Shown one piece after another: positions 1-9,605 of a stretch of DNA of 64,000 nucleotides; position 1 is the stretch's first letter; every line of letters starts with the position of its first letter. The notes below the pieces were generated by a model. That model did not search any database. It was given only the letters and a program-made list of their open reading frames with translations, and was not told where the DNA came from. The DNA is taken from positions 310,001 to 374,000 of the forward strand of contig NZ_PKQK01000003.1 in the NCBI RefSeq assembly GCF_002968835.1. Reading direction: 5' to 3'. The position numbers and the translations under genes were made by a program. This DNA comes from Paenibacillus sp. PCH8 (GTDB taxonomy: Bacteria > Bacillota > Bacilli > Paenibacillales > Paenibacillaceae).

Positions 1-834
1 GATTTCTCCAGGTGTTACACCCGTTGCGGCAAAAATAACGTCCTCTGTACCGATCATATCCTGCATCGTTAATACTTTGTATGGATTATCAATCCCCATC
101 TGCAAGCAGCGCTGGAATTCATCCGCATTGGCAGGCATTAAACGACCTTGAATTTCACCCCCGAGGCAAGACAGGGCAGCAGCAGCCAGCACACCTTCTG
201 GCGCTCCTCCTGAACCAACATACAGATCAATGCCCGCCTCCGGGAAGGCTGGTGCCATCGCACCAGCAACATCACCGTCACTGAGGAACTTGATTCGTAC
301 ACCAACCTTGCGTAGTGTTTTGATTGTGTTCTCATGTCGCACACGATCCAGAATCATGACAGTTAGATCCGAGATGTTCTTGTTTAATGCGGCAGCAGCC
401 TTTTCCAGTGTAACTTCAACTGGATCTTCAATACTGACCTTGCCGACAAGGGCTGGGCCTACGGCCAATTTCTCCATATACATGTCCGGTGCGTGGAGCA
501 GGTTGCCTTTTCCCGCCACGGCAATAACCGATAGAGCGTTGTTTAGTCCTTTAGCCACAATATCTGTACCTTCCAGCGGATCTACAGCCACATCGACTTC
601 AGGCCCTTCTGCGTTGCCCACTTCCTCGCCGATGTACAGCATGGGTGCTTCGTCCATTTCTCCTTCACCGATTACCACCGTGCCGCGAATAGACACGGAA
701 TCGAACATGGCGCGCATGGCCAAAGTAGCCGCTTCATCTGCACTGTTCTTGTCGCCTCTTCCCATCCACGGGGCTGAAGCTAACGCAGCCAATTCTGTTA
801 CTCTGACAATTTCCAACGCCAGTTCGCGTTCCAT
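1..834 (-). CDS. glpX: Class II fructose-1,6-bisphosphatase GlpX (C-terminus cut by window edge)
   Basis: Hydrolyses fructose-1,6-bisphosphate to fructose-6-phosphate in cytosolic gluconeogenesis; a Mg/Mn-dependent enzyme of the Li-sensitive phosphatase fold. The reverse-strand frame gives 278 residues without a stop before the window edge, against about 320 for the family. It begins [11 protein letters not shown] and shows the metal-binding DPLEGT motif, SDGDVAGA and GSGGAPEG, all typical of GlpX. The ATG at 834 is preceded by AAGGAAGTGGGG. The same frame stays open for 51 codons further upstream to a GTG that overlaps an AAAAGGAGGTG, but GlpX proteins start at the ATG used here. The 3' neighbour is outside the window. 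The identification is secure. Confidence 0.95.
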   Translation of the reverse strand, partial: MERELALEIVRVTELAALASAPWMGRGDKNSADEAATLAMRAMFDSVSIRGTVVIGEGEMDEAPMLYIGEEVGNAEGPEVDVAVDPLEGTDIVAKGLNNALSVIAVAGKGNLLHAPDMYMEKLAVGPALVGKVSIEDPVEVTLEKAAAALNKNISDLTVMILDRVRHENTIKTLRKVGVRIKFLSDGDVAGAMAPAFPEAGIDLYVGSGGAPEGVLAAAALSCLGGEIQGRLMPANADEFQRCLQMGIDNPYKVLTMQDMIGTEDVIFAATGVTPGEI

Positions 835-1452
835 ATTCCCCACTTCCTTTCCAGTTTCCCACAGCATACAATGAGAGCAGTACAATATCCATCGCAAATC
901 CATATGAAATCGATCTATAATTGGCGCAGTGGCGCTGGTTTGATATAAATTGTAATAATTGACCAAATCAATAACGGACGGTTTCACCTCCTTTTACCAA
1001 CTCGTTTTTCCAGGTCATTTGCTCTTAATTTCTCTTGTGAAGTTTAATAAAATTACCATTTTTATCTTATGAAATTACAGGGTATAACGTGGAGTTGCTG
1101 TGACCCTGACTTTATAACTTCTAGGTTCGTTTAACATAACTGGATAAACCTTTTACGATGGATAACAAGAGAATTTCGTTGTGTATTAGATCATGTACGA
1201 AAACGATTTTCTTTCCGGGATGCAGTCTTCCGGTTGAACACATATATTGGAATTCATCGCTTGAATTTTATGTAATGTTATTCATTGATTTCGCGTTGAG
1301 ATCTAACGCAATATATATATTAATCAGGACTTTAGCATTTCATACTGCTATAGATGTAGCTTATGGAGGTTATCGAAAATTGTAAGTTTACATAATAATT
1401 ATTATGTTATTTAAATTGAAATATTCTACATGTAATTAAAATATTACCACAC
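835..1452. other. AT-rich intergenic region, no supported gene
   Basis: About 620 bases between glpX and the paiA terminator. An AAAAGGAGGTG on the reverse strand at 985-995 has no ATG, GTG or TTG at a usable distance. The forward reading frame at 1158-1385 has no ribosome site and an unlikely composition. It probably holds the glpX promoter, but I cannot point to convincing -35/-10 boxes. Confidence 0.5.
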
Positions 1453-1480
1453 AAAAAAACTGCCGGCGTGTGCCGACAGT
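1453..1480 (-). terminator. Intrinsic terminator of paiA/GNAT remnant
   Basis: Reverse-strand hairpin CTGTCGGCA-cac-GCCGGCAG followed directly by seven T. Confidence 0.85.
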
Positions 1481-1497
1481 CACTGAAATGGGTTAAC

Positions 1498-1612
1498 CTA
1501 TTTGAAGTAGACGTATATCATTTCACCATCTACTACTTCTTCACTCATTTTGACAAACCCTAAAGGCTCATATACTTCTCCGCAATAACATGATTTGGCC
1601 GAAGCCCAATCA
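1498..1612 (-). pseudogene. C-terminal remnant of a GNAT acetyltransferase
   Basis: Immediately after the paiA stop, a different reverse-strand frame reads VYEPLGFVKMSEE and ends VDGEMIYVYFK-stop. The Y-x-x-L-GF-V-K pattern with its acidic/aromatic tail is how GNAT-fold acetyltransferases end. There is no start codon or ribosome site, only about 38 residues remain, and they share the paiA terminator. It is best read as the 3' stub of a second acetyltransferase gene whose 5' part was deleted. The family call rests on this short tail only. Confidence 0.5.
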
Positions 1613-2137
<525 letters not shown>

Positions 2138-2213
2138 CTATACATCACTTTCCTTTATAGCTTCATTATTTGTTCAACCGATCTCTCACTCTTTGTATGC
2201 CTGTTTGCGCTTG

Positions 2214-2285
2214 ATCATATTTATTGCAACATACAGTACAAGGTTACATTGAATTTAACCTAATTTTGTTGCAATTGCAACAAAA
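2214..2285 (-). promoter_or_regulatory. paiA promoter with TTGCAA palindromic operator
   Basis: On the reverse strand TTGTAC (2236-2241) and TATGAT (2214-2219) are 16 bases apart and fit a sigma-A promoter for paiA. A loop-free 22-bp perfect palindrome, TTTTGTTGCAA followed by its reverse complement, lies at 2264-2285. An extra TTGCAA half-site (2224-2229) falls inside the promoter spacer. This is a classic repressor-operator layout; the regulator is not identified. Confidence 0.55.
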
Positions 2286-2316
2286 AATGAATTATACTAT
2301 GTACATGATACGAATA

Positions 2317-2376
2317 GAAAGAGCTGGATCAGTGTCATTCTAATGTGCTCCCATCATTCCACGACCCAGCTCTTTC
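2317..2376 (-). terminator. Hairpin terminator downstream of GH26 gene
   Basis: 14-bp stem (GAAAGAGCTGG at one arm) with a 32-base loop. The single mismatch becomes a G-U pair only in reverse-strand RNA, so it fits the leftward mannanase transcript. There is no clean T-run. Confidence 0.5.
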
Positions 2377-2390
2377 AGCTTCTTTCTTCT

Positions 2391-4970
2391 TTAAGGCTCT
2401 ATTCCCCATACCAATTGACTGTTTATATACCCTGTAACCTTATCATGATTTGTGAACTGGGTACTGGATGCCCTGAAGGAATAATCGTTGGACTGGTTGT
2501 AGTTGCTCCAGTTATTTTTGGAGAACCTCGCTTGAATCTCTGCACTCTGGCCTGTATTCAGCGTTCCAGCCGCACTTGTGAAGCCAAATTCAAGATAATA
2601 ATCAGCCCCGGCAACCGGAGTTGCCAGTTTGACGAATGTACTCGTTACATTTGCACTCCCGACACTCGCCCAATCGGACCAGAATGTCTGTGCTTCCTCG
2701 CCGTCGATGGTATAGTAATACCTAAGTTTTACATCACTTAACTGGATCGGCGATACACCAGAGTTAACCACTTTAAACTTGGGTGAGATTCCGCTCGTCG
2801 ATGTACTTGTATTGCCGTTAAATGCCTGAATCGTCAAGTCCCCGGTCGGTTCAATAACCGTGCTATCTACGACATTCACTGTAAGCACAGCGTTATTTCC
2901 ACCATTGAAATGAAACGTTAACACGTTCTGGCCCAGTAGCAACGTAGCAAGATACGATTGTCTCAGAACGACAGCGGTATTCGAAGCTGTATAATCCTGG
3001 CCGGATACAAGCTCCGTACTTCCCTTTGTTATGCTCGTAAGCTGACGACCGTTCAAGGTCAGGGAGACAATAAGATCCTGGGACGGATTCGTCGCTTTAT
3101 CCAATGTTGCATTTACAGGAGAAATTGCAGCATTTGGACTCGGTGTTGAGTCTACGATCTTGATTTTTAATATCGGGTCCTGACCCTGATTAAAATCCAA
3201 AATAATCTGGTGTTCACCAACCGGCAGTGTCGCCAGATAAGCTTTTTTCAAAAGTAATGTATGTCCGTTCAACGTATAGTCCGTAGTTGCAATCAACGCA
3301 GTGTTGCCTGCACGGAGCGCAGTTAACGTATTGCCATTCGCATTCACGGTCACGGATTTATCATTCTGGTTCGGTGTGTATTTATCAAATTCAACAGTTG
3401 CAGGTGTGATGGACGCATTGGGGTTGGGGTTGTTAACCTTCAGATCCGGCAGCTCATCCAGCGTGATGACATAATCACTCTTATAGAGCGCTTTCAGTGT
3501 GGACGGGTAATTAAATGCATTACTCATGAGATGCTCCCCATACCAAGGGCAGAAGTAGAGCCATCCCGCTTTTTCCTCTTTCAGATTCTGTACGCTTGGA
3601 ATGGTATCATTCTCCGTCATGGCTACCATTTTCGTACCGTCCGTCAGATCAACCAACTGATAGAAGATCGAGGTAATCGCATCCTCATTAGGTACACCTG
3701 ACAAACCGTCATAGCGGTTGTAGATCGTATTATACTTATCATAACCAACAAGATCCACCTGATCATCGCCCGGGTACCATGCGGGAGAAGTGCTGTAGAC
3801 ATAGCTGTTGTACGTCCAGATCAGATTGTGCAAATCGTACGTTTCGGTCAGCTCGGTATAGATCAGATCCCACAGCTCTTTGTACACTTCCGCACCTGCT
3901 GAAGCCCACCAGAACCAGGCACCTTCCCCATTCAGCCCACCATTGCCTTCGGCTTCATGATACGGGCGGAATAGGACGGGTACATCGTTTTCCTGCAGAA
4001 TCTGCAACTGCTCCGCCAAATCCTCAATGGTCTTCATTACATATTGATATTCTTTGGTGCCTGGAACCACTGCATTCGCTGTATTAAAATTGGTCTCTGT
4101 CGGCTTGTAGGTGGCTTTTTTCCAATCCACAAAATCTCCGAGTTCATACGTGTCAAAATCGCGTGGTACATTGATGTGCCACGAAGCTGTTGCGATTCCG
4201 CCGCGATGATTCACCCAATCGATCATACGGTCGGTCGTGCCGTCTTCCCAACCATATAGTGGATTATAGTTCATAAGATCAAAACCGCGAATCGCCGGAT
4301 ACTTTCCGGTAAGATCATGGATCCACTCGAACTCCAGCTCAGAATCTCCGTCATTCCCTCCTCCATATATCTCCTGTTGACCCGAAATGATGTTATTTCC
4401 GTATACCTCCGTTAAGTAATTCATCAAAATTTGAGTTTCCGGTGTAGCTTGAGGATCGGTAAGAACCGGCTGTACATCCAAAGGATCAAGATCGGCATAA
4501 TCCACTGTGAAGGAGTCAAAATAAGAGAATCCCCAACCAGCTTTCAATTGAATCGTGTTGCTGCCCTTGTTCAACTTATGGAAGCCAAAATTGAAATTGG
4601 ACCACGTCGTTGTGTATGGCAGCATATACGACCCTTTGTTAACCCCATTAACCGTTATATATTGAATTCTGCCATCTGCACTAAGTTCCTGCATATAACG
4701 GGTAGAAATGGCATACATTCCGGTTTCCGGGACCGTTACGTCAAACGTAATCGTACCCGAATTCTGCATCCAGACAAATCCGCTTCCCGAGTATCCTGGC
4801 TTGGGCTGTCCGTAAATTTCAGTAACCACTTGCAGATCGGAGGTTAACTGAGCGTTCTCACTTTCAAGCGTGAATAGTGGGGCGTTCGCATGAACGGGCG
4901 CTGTCATCAATCCAAGCAGTAGAATCAATGCCAGCATCATTGCGATTGATCTTTGAAACAAATTCTTCAT
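2391..4970 (-). CDS. Secreted GH26 endo-beta-mannanase with CBM35-like, two X2 and CBM3 domains
   Basis: Extracellular enzyme cleaving beta-1,4-mannan/galactomannan. The ATG at 4970 is chosen because AAAGGGAG sits six bases before it; upstream GTG/ATG codons lack spacing. Order in about 859 residues: signal peptide 1-28 ending PVHANA; an N-terminal CBM35-like beta-sandwich of about 125 residues; the GH26 catalytic domain at about 170-505, with the acid/base Glu in RPYHEAEG (about E339) and nucleophile Glu in AMTENDTIP (about E453); two X2/Ig-like modules at about 517-700; and a C-terminal CBM3 ending QLVWGIEP, the usual cellulose-binding tail in this genus. It is monocistronic, with its own terminator and an upstream cre site, so catabolite repression by CcpA is expected. 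Exact substrate range is inferred from family. Confidence 0.92.
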   Translation of the reverse strand: MKNLFQRSIAMMLALILLLGLMTAPVHANAPLFTLESENAQLTSDLQVVTEIYGQPKPGYSGSGFVWMQNSGTITFDVTVPETGMYAISTRYMQELSADGRIQYITVNGVNKGSYMLPYTTTWSNFNFGFHKLNKGSNTIQLKAGWGFSYFDSFTVDYADLDPLDVQPVLTDPQATPETQILMNYLTEVYGNNIISGQQEIYGGGNDGDSELEFEWIHDLTGKYPAIRGFDLMNYNPLYGWEDGTTDRMIDWVNHRGGIATASWHINVPRDFDTYELGDFVDWKKATYKPTETNFNTANAVVPGTKEYQYVMKTIEDLAEQLQILQENDVPVLFRPYHEAEGNGGLNGEGAWFWWASAGAEVYKELWDLIYTELTETYDLHNLIWTYNSYVYSTSPAWYPGDDQVDLVGYDKYNTIYNRYDGLSGVPNEDAITSIFYQLVDLTDGTKMVAMTENDTIPSVQNLKEEKAGWLYFCPWYGEHLMSNAFNYPSTLKALYKSDYVITLDELPDLKVNNPNPNASITPATVEFDKYTPNQNDKSVTVNANGNTLTALRAGNTALIATTDYTLNGHTLLLKKAYLATLPVGEHQIILDFNQGQDPILKIKIVDSTPSPNAAISPVNATLDKATNPSQDLIVSLTLNGRQLTSITKGSTELVSGQDYTASNTAVVLRQSYLATLLLGQNVLTFHFNGGNNAVLTVNVVDSTVIEPTGDLTIQAFNGNTSTSTSGISPKFKVVNSGVSPIQLSDVKLRYYYTIDGEEAQTFWSDWASVGSANVTSTFVKLATPVAGADYYLEFGFTSAAGTLNTGQSAEIQARFSKNNWSNYNQSNDYSFRASSTQFTNHDKVTGYINSQLVWGIEP

Positions 4971-5025
4971 TTTCATCTCCCTTTCCACATGAAATATGAT
5001 AATGAAATATCAATGAACCCATTCA

Positions 5026-5039
5026 TGATGGCGCTTTCA
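5026..5039 (-). promoter_or_regulatory. Catabolite-responsive element (cre) of mannanase gene
   Basis: Reverse strand TGAAAGCGCCATCA closely matches the CcpA-binding consensus TGWAARCGYTWNCW. It lies 56 bases before the mannanase start, a position suited to repression. Confidence 0.65.
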
Positions 5040-5244
5040 AAATAAAACATAGCATGTTCACCAATATTTGTAAATATATGGACAACCTAAATTCAAAAAC
5101 CTCTTATATCACTACCTTTTCAGATTATTCCTCCTATTGTCTCACCGCTATAACTCTTAACCGAAAACGGTTTATTTTTGATCGATTTATTTCCTGCATT
5201 TTACCTTGCAATTGGATATGTATCGGACAGTGTCACTCGATAAA

Positions 5245-5294
5245 AAAAGCGGATAAAAAATCATTCCATATCGAATGATTTTTTATCCGCTTTT
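5245..5294 (-). terminator. Terminator of the puc operon
   Basis: 22-bp perfect inverted repeat (arms 5245-5266 and 5273-5294, six-base loop) with A-rich left and T-rich right ends. It ends the leftward puc transcript after pucE and could also work in the other direction. Confidence 0.85.
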
Positions 5295-5374
5295 CATCTG
5301 GTGTTTCATGTTCTGTTTCATGTGCTTATTCTCACATGTAGCATTCATTGTTAATTTTAACAGATGTATCGAGC

Positions 5375-5893
5375 TCAACTTGCAGTTTCTTCGGTTGATG
5401 TTTCCGTTACTTTACAATGTTCCCCTGCCTTACGTACCGCCCGAATAATACCACCGTACCCGGTACAACGACACAGATTCCCGCACAGCCCTGTTTCAAT
5501 CTGTTCTTGCGTAGGCATGGGGTGGATATCCAGTAAAGCCTTGGTTGAAATCACCATGCCTGGTGTACAATAACCGCACTGGAAGCCACCTTCCTCTACA
5601 AAAGCCTGTTGAATGGGATGCAAGTCACCTTTCGCCTCGCCGTGTAGACCTTCGATCGTCGTAATGTCACTGCCTTCACATTGATAAGCCATGATCAAAC
5701 AGGAATTAACAGGCTCTCCATTGATCAAGACCATACATGCGCCGCAACGACCCACTTCGCAGGATACCTTCGTACCCGTCAGATGCAAATGAGTCCGCAG
5801 TACATCAACAAGTCGAGTCGTTTGGGCGACCTGTAGTTGCTTCTGCTCCCCGTTCACAACGGCAATCCAGTCGTCTCCAATGGGCTTACTCAT
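5375..5893 (-). CDS. pucE: Xanthine dehydrogenase iron-sulfur subunit PucE
   Basis: Small 2x[2Fe-2S] subunit of the molybdenum xanthine dehydrogenase that oxidises hypoxanthine/xanthine to urate. The 172 residues contain the plant-ferredoxin-like cluster CEVGRCGACMVL with a further Cys (VNSC), then the second cluster CGYCTPGMVI...CGNLCRCTGY. Length fits B. subtilis PucE. It overlaps the pucD stop by four bases, starts at an ATG after GAAGGAG, and is the last gene of the operon before a strong terminator. The partner subunits PucC (FAD) and PucD (molybdopterin) are adjacent. Confidence 0.93.
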   Translation of the reverse strand: MSKPIGDDWIAVVNGEQKQLQVAQTTRLVDVLRTHLHLTGTKVSCEVGRCGACMVLINGEPVNSCLIMAYQCEGSDITTIEGLHGEAKGDLHPIQQAFVEEGGFQCGYCTPGMVISTKALLDIHPMPTQEQIETGLCGNLCRCTGYGGIIRAVRKAGEHCKVTETSTEETAS

Positions 5894-8334
5894 AGTGGAC
5901 TAACTCCTTCCTGCAAAGATACATTCAGCGGCTTGACCAGCTGCTCCCGCGGTACAGGAAGACGGTTAACCCATACACCTGTAGCCTGATGAATAGCAGC
6001 AGTTATGGCCGGAGCAAGGGCTACGGACCCAACCTCACCGATCCCTCTTGGCCCGAATGCGTCGCCTTCCGGCAGGTCCTCAATAGCTTCAACCTCCAAG
6101 TTGGTGTGAATATCCTTAATGGTTGGAATCAGGTAGGTGTCGAGATTGGTTGTTACATACCGACTATCTTGCATAACTGCATCCTCAGTTAACGTAAATC
6201 CGAGTGCCATTACACTACCACCTTCAATCTGTCCGATGTAACCCATCGGATTAATGACAGGTCCTGCCGCCACAACATGGCGTGTGTCGAGCAGTTTGGT
6301 TTCCCCGGTTAAGGTGTTCACCTCCACCTCTGCTGCAACCGCTGCATACGTATATAAAAAATGACCGCCTACCACGTTGTCAGGTGTAGTAGGATAATCA
6401 AATTTTGTATCAAAGATCCATTCATTGGCTTCTCCTTGTTTCACAAGATCCGCATAGGAAACCACAACGCCTGAAGGGATAGGCACTTCCGTCGAGGGAG
6501 AAGATACACTTTCAACACTGATCTCCGCTACATCCCTTCCTTCGGCTCCATCCAACGCCAGCGTTACGTCCTTCTCTCCTCCCCCATGTGCAGCTGTTGT
6601 TGAATCCGAAGTTTCGGCAGGAAGCTGGCCTTTACGCCATACACCATCAGGACCTGTCACAAGTTCATCAGCCGGAATGCCCGACAGATCTGACGCAACC
6701 GTGAGAAGACGGGAACGAAATGGCGTTTGCAAGCGCTGAAGGGCCATCCAAGCCATGGTCGTTGAACGTGAAGCTGTACTCGACCCGCTGTGCGGCACAC
6801 GATCTGTGTCCCCTATGATAATATTCAGATCTGCTGTGCTGCATTGGAACAGGTCACAGAGCATAATTTCCAGCGTTGCAATCAGGCCCTGACCGAATTC
6901 CTCGTAGCTGAACGCCACCTCAATTTTGCCATCGCCGTTTAGGGACAGCCGGCCTCCAGCCGGATCCGGAATGCCGTAACCCAGTCCAGCACCATGCATG
7001 GCGATCGCTGCACCGACACCACGTTTAATCCAAGGAGGCCGGGAATGATCTGCCGGTGGATGCAGATGTTTTTGCCATAATTCCGTCCGATCCAGAGCTT
7101 CCCATACCTGGGATAATCCATCCGTAACCAGAATCCGTTGATTCAGTGGTCCGGGGTCATTCTTCTCCCGCATATTGCGTCTGCGAAACTCCCAAGGGTT
7201 CATGTTCATGATATCCGCTAGTCGATCCATCTGTCCTTCCATAGCAAAAATCGCCTGATTACCGCCAAATCCGCGAAACTCTCCCGACAGTCCATTATTC
7301 GTATATACAGATACGCCTTCAACATCCACATTAGGAATGGCGTAAGGGCCGAGGCAATGCTCGGTGCAGAAGTTCAGCACCGGTGCACCAAGTGTGGCGT
7401 ACGCTCCGGTATCTGCCGTAATACGGACACGGTGAGCCTGTATGATGCCTTCACGACTCATGCCAGTCTGCATTTCAATCTTCATCGGATGCCGTTTCAG
7501 CCCTGCACGCACGGATTCTTTCCGTGAATTGTGCATCTTCACAGGCCGACCGCATTTCAAGGCAAGTAGTGCACCGTAAGGCTGTACGTTCAATTCATCT
7601 TTACCGCCAAACGAACCCCCAATAGGTGAAGACACTACCCGAATATCTTCTTCAGGGCAGCCAATAATGCGCGCAAGCTGCATCCGATCCTTGTAGCCAT
7701 GTTGTGTTGCCGCATATACATTCAGTCTCCCTTCTTCATCCGGGACAAAAAGACCACCTTCTGTCTCCATATAAGCGTGCATCTGACGAGGTGTATAGTA
7801 CGTCTCCGTCACGATATGATCACATGTTACAAAGGCTTGCTCGGCATCTCCTCGTTTGATCTCTGTACGATGCAGCACATTGCCCGGACCATGTTCATGC
7901 AATTCGGGAGCACCCGGAGCCAGAGCAGCACCGGTACTATGTAGTGGCATAAGTTCCTCGTATACTACATAGATCGCATCCAGCGCCAGCGCCGCACGTT
8001 CAGGTGAATCTGCAGCCACTGCGGCAATGGCGTCACCCACATAGCGAACAACATCCTCGCAGAACACAGGCTGATCCGGGATGGCAATGCCAAAACGGTT
8101 CAGTCCAGGCACATCTTTTGAGGTCAGAACCGCGTATACACCTTCCATTCCCTCTGCTTCAGCAATATCTATAGACAAAATGTGAGCATAGGGATATGCG
8201 CTCCGCAATACTCTTCCATGGATCATGTCAGGCAGTGTCATGTCCGTCAGATATTGAAGCTGACCTGTTACTTTCGGTGCTCCATCCGGCCGCAGGTGCC
8301 AGCGTTTTCCACTCTTTTCCCGATTCAGCAGCAT
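5890..8334 (-). CDS. pucD: Xanthine dehydrogenase molybdopterin subunit PucD
   Basis: Large catalytic subunit carrying the Mo-cofactor. The start at 8334 is preferred over the open frame from 8400 because AAAGGGAG lies seven bases before this ATG and the protein then begins MLLNREKSGKRWHLRPDG, like other members. The 814 residues show the aldehyde oxidase/xanthine dehydrogenase a/b hammerhead N-terminus (PKVTGQLQYLTD), the GGSFGGKDE and GFGGNQAIFAMEGQ cofactor contacts, and the C-terminal GIGEVGSVALAPAI with the catalytic Glu. It sits 31 bases after pucC and overlaps pucE. An insert of low-complexity residues (about 560-620) may be lineage specific. Confidence 0.92.
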   Translation of the reverse strand: MLLNREKSGKRWHLRPDGAPKVTGQLQYLTDMTLPDMIHGRVLRSAYPYAHILSIDIAEAEGMEGVYAVLTSKDVPGLNRFGIAIPDQPVFCEDVVRYVGDAIAAVAADSPERAALALDAIYVVYEELMPLHSTGAALAPGAPELHEHGPGNVLHRTEIKRGDAEQAFVTCDHIVTETYYTPRQMHAYMETEGGLFVPDEEGRLNVYAATQHGYKDRMQLARIIGCPEEDIRVVSSPIGGSFGGKDELNVQPYGALLALKCGRPVKMHNSRKESVRAGLKRHPMKIEMQTGMSREGIIQAHRVRITADTGAYATLGAPVLNFCTEHCLGPYAIPNVDVEGVSVYTNNGLSGEFRGFGGNQAIFAMEGQMDRLADIMNMNPWEFRRRNMREKNDPGPLNQRILVTDGLSQVWEALDRTELWQKHLHPPADHSRPPWIKRGVGAAIAMHGAGLGYGIPDPAGGRLSLNGDGKIEVAFSYEEFGQGLIATLEIMLCDLFQCSTADLNIIIGDTDRVPHSGSSTASRSTTMAWMALQRLQTPFRSRLLTVASDLSGIPADELVTGPDGVWRKGQLPAETSDSTTAAHGGGEKDVTLALDGAEGRDVAEISVESVSSPSTEVPIPSGVVVSYADLVKQGEANEWIFDTKFDYPTTPDNVVGGHFLYTYAAVAAEVEVNTLTGETKLLDTRHVVAAGPVINPMGYIGQIEGGSVMALGFTLTEDAVMQDSRYVTTNLDTYLIPTIKDIHTNLEVEAIEDLPEGDAFGPRGIGEVGSVALAPAITAAIHQATGVWVNRLPVPREQLVKPLNVSLQEGVSPL

Positions 8335-8365
8335 GCGCTCACTCCCTTTGCTTGACCAGATTCTT

Positions 8366-9280
8366 CTATCCGTTAAGCACCTCCCACAGACCGGCGCCAA
8401 TCAGATTGCCCGCAGTCTGCTTGCGATAGTGTTCCGTAGCAAAAGCATCCCCATAAGTCTTGAATTCAGCAGCTACAGCGGTCGCAAGAGCCGTAATTTG
8501 CATAACAGAGACCGTGTTGCTGCGAAGCAGTTGTTCAGACTCTCGGAGTCTCATCGCCATGCCTGATCCCCCACCCGCAGCGATCGAAATCGTTGTCCAG
8601 CGGTCATCCGTGCTGATCTCTCCATAGAATGCAATCGTCACCAGCGATGCACTGAACGTCTCCCGTCGACCCAGCTTGCGGTAAAAGGAAACCTTTCGTA
8701 CAGCAGATCTGTGTTCGTCTTGCATATCAGTTACACATACCGAACTCATCGGGATATGAATGGAAATTAACACGTCACGCGGATTCTGACTTCCGTCACG
8801 TGCACCTCTTAACCAGGAAGACACACTGCGGATCTCGATTCCGCTGTCAGTTAACCAGTGCAGCTCTGCGTGATGTACAAGCAAAGCCGGTATGGTATCC
8901 CCTACCCCGGATACAATGTTTCCACCAATGGTTGCCACATTACGAATCGATGGTGCAGCGATTGCATTCACGGCTTCTTGCAAGATCGGTAGTTGATGTA
9001 GCAACGCGTCCGTAGCACATTCCTTCAATCGGGTCATCGCCCCGATGACCAACTCATCTCCGAGAACATATATACCTCTCATTTCAGGAATACGAGCCAG
9101 GCTAATCATGTGTTCAGGCGAAGGAACCAAGCCACCTTCCCACTGGGTTCGCAGCCATGTCCCGCCTGCTGCATAACACAACATCCCTTTTAGTCTATTT
9201 CTTAACGTTTGGAGTTCTTGCATATTCTCAGGCTGCCATACCGTTGGCAGTGCTCCAGAACCGTATGCCAGTGTTACCAT
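8366..9280 (-). CDS. pucC: Xanthine dehydrogenase FAD subunit PucC
   Basis: Transfers electrons from the iron-sulfur subunit to NAD through FAD. The 304 residues have the FAD-binding molybdopterin-dehydrogenase fold: an N-terminal AAGGTWLRTQWE in the position of the AGGTDL FAD loop, and the second FAD motif SIRNVATIGGNIVSG. The C-terminal CO-dehydrogenase-flavoprotein domain is also recognisable (REVSFYRKLG-like region). The ATG follows AAAGGGG. Length is slightly above B. subtilis PucC (277). It lies between a small upstream ORF and pucD. Confidence 0.9.
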   Translation of the reverse strand: MVTLAYGSGALPTVWQPENMQELQTLRNRLKGMLCYAAGGTWLRTQWEGGLVPSPEHMISLARIPEMRGIYVLGDELVIGAMTRLKECATDALLHQLPILQEAVNAIAAPSIRNVATIGGNIVSGVGDTIPALLVHHAELHWLTDSGIEIRSVSSWLRGARDGSQNPRDVLISIHIPMSSVCVTDMQDEHRSAVRKVSFYRKLGRRETFSASLVTIAFYGEISTDDRWTTISIAAGGGSGMAMRLRESEQLLRSNTVSVMQITALATAVAAEFKTYGDAFATEHYRKQTAGNLIGAGLWEVLNG

Positions 9281-9343
9281 CGCTACATCCCCTTTCTCTC
9301 TCTTCGATGGACAGGATGTTGATCGGACTTATGCGTCTCTTCA

Positions 9344-9475
9344 TCATGCTGATTCAACCGTCTGATCCAGATAATTCTTCAAATCATATTGGAGTTCAGA
9401 AATAACGTCAATTACCTTCACATCGTTTTGGATAAATGTATAAAACCGTTGTTTCATTTGTGCCTGATGCATCAT
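9344..9475 (-). CDS. Small 43-residue ORF between pucB and pucC
   Basis: A 43-codon reverse frame starting ATG-ATG at 9475 and ending TGA at 9344 encodes a mainly helical, amphipathic, acidic-ended peptide with the segment YTFIQNDVKVIDVISEL. No other gene occupies this 325-base gap and the peptide looks protein-like rather than random. Its ribosome site is weak (CTGGTAG). It lies behind regulatory sites at 9534-9581, so it could be the first gene of a pucCDE sub-transcript. I recognise no family. It may equally be a chance frame. Confidence 0.35.
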   Translation of the reverse strand: MMHQAQMKQRFYTFIQNDVKVIDVISELQYDLKNYLDQTVESA

Positions 9476-9533
9476 GATCTACCAGAAGCTAACACAGATT
9501 CTGATTCAATCCACTATTAAAGAAGACAAACAA

Positions 9534-9581
9534 GCCAACCAAAGTACCTGGCTGACCTGTCTCATGTTATGAAATTATACA
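9534..9581 (-). promoter_or_regulatory. Candidate internal control region: PucR-like box and near-TnrA/GlnR box
   Basis: TGTTATGAAATTATACA at 9565-9581 fits the TnrA/GlnR consensus TGTNA-N7-TNACA with one mismatch. Just downstream on the reverse strand GTACTTTGGTTGG (9535-9547) resembles the B. subtilis PucR box WWWCNTTGGTTAA. Together they suggest a second promoter inside the cluster for the 43-codon ORF and pucCDE. Confidence 0.4.
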
Positions 9582-9605
9582 TTAGCAATAATCTTCTCCC
9601 TTTAG

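Noticed and set aside
230..874. Long forward open frame opposite glpX
   Set aside because: It is antisense to the well-conserved GlpX coding sequence; Ser/Thr/Ala-rich shadow without a ribosome site.
835..987. In-frame extension of glpX to a GTG that overlaps AAAAGGAGGTG
   Set aside because: The GTG lies inside the Shine-Dalgarno sequence, and the extra 51 residues are not part of the GlpX family; the ATG at 834 has a suitable ribosome site.
1158..1385. 75-codon forward frame in the AT-rich gap
   Set aside because: No ribosome site, no recognisable sequence, composition typical of non-coding AT-rich DNA.
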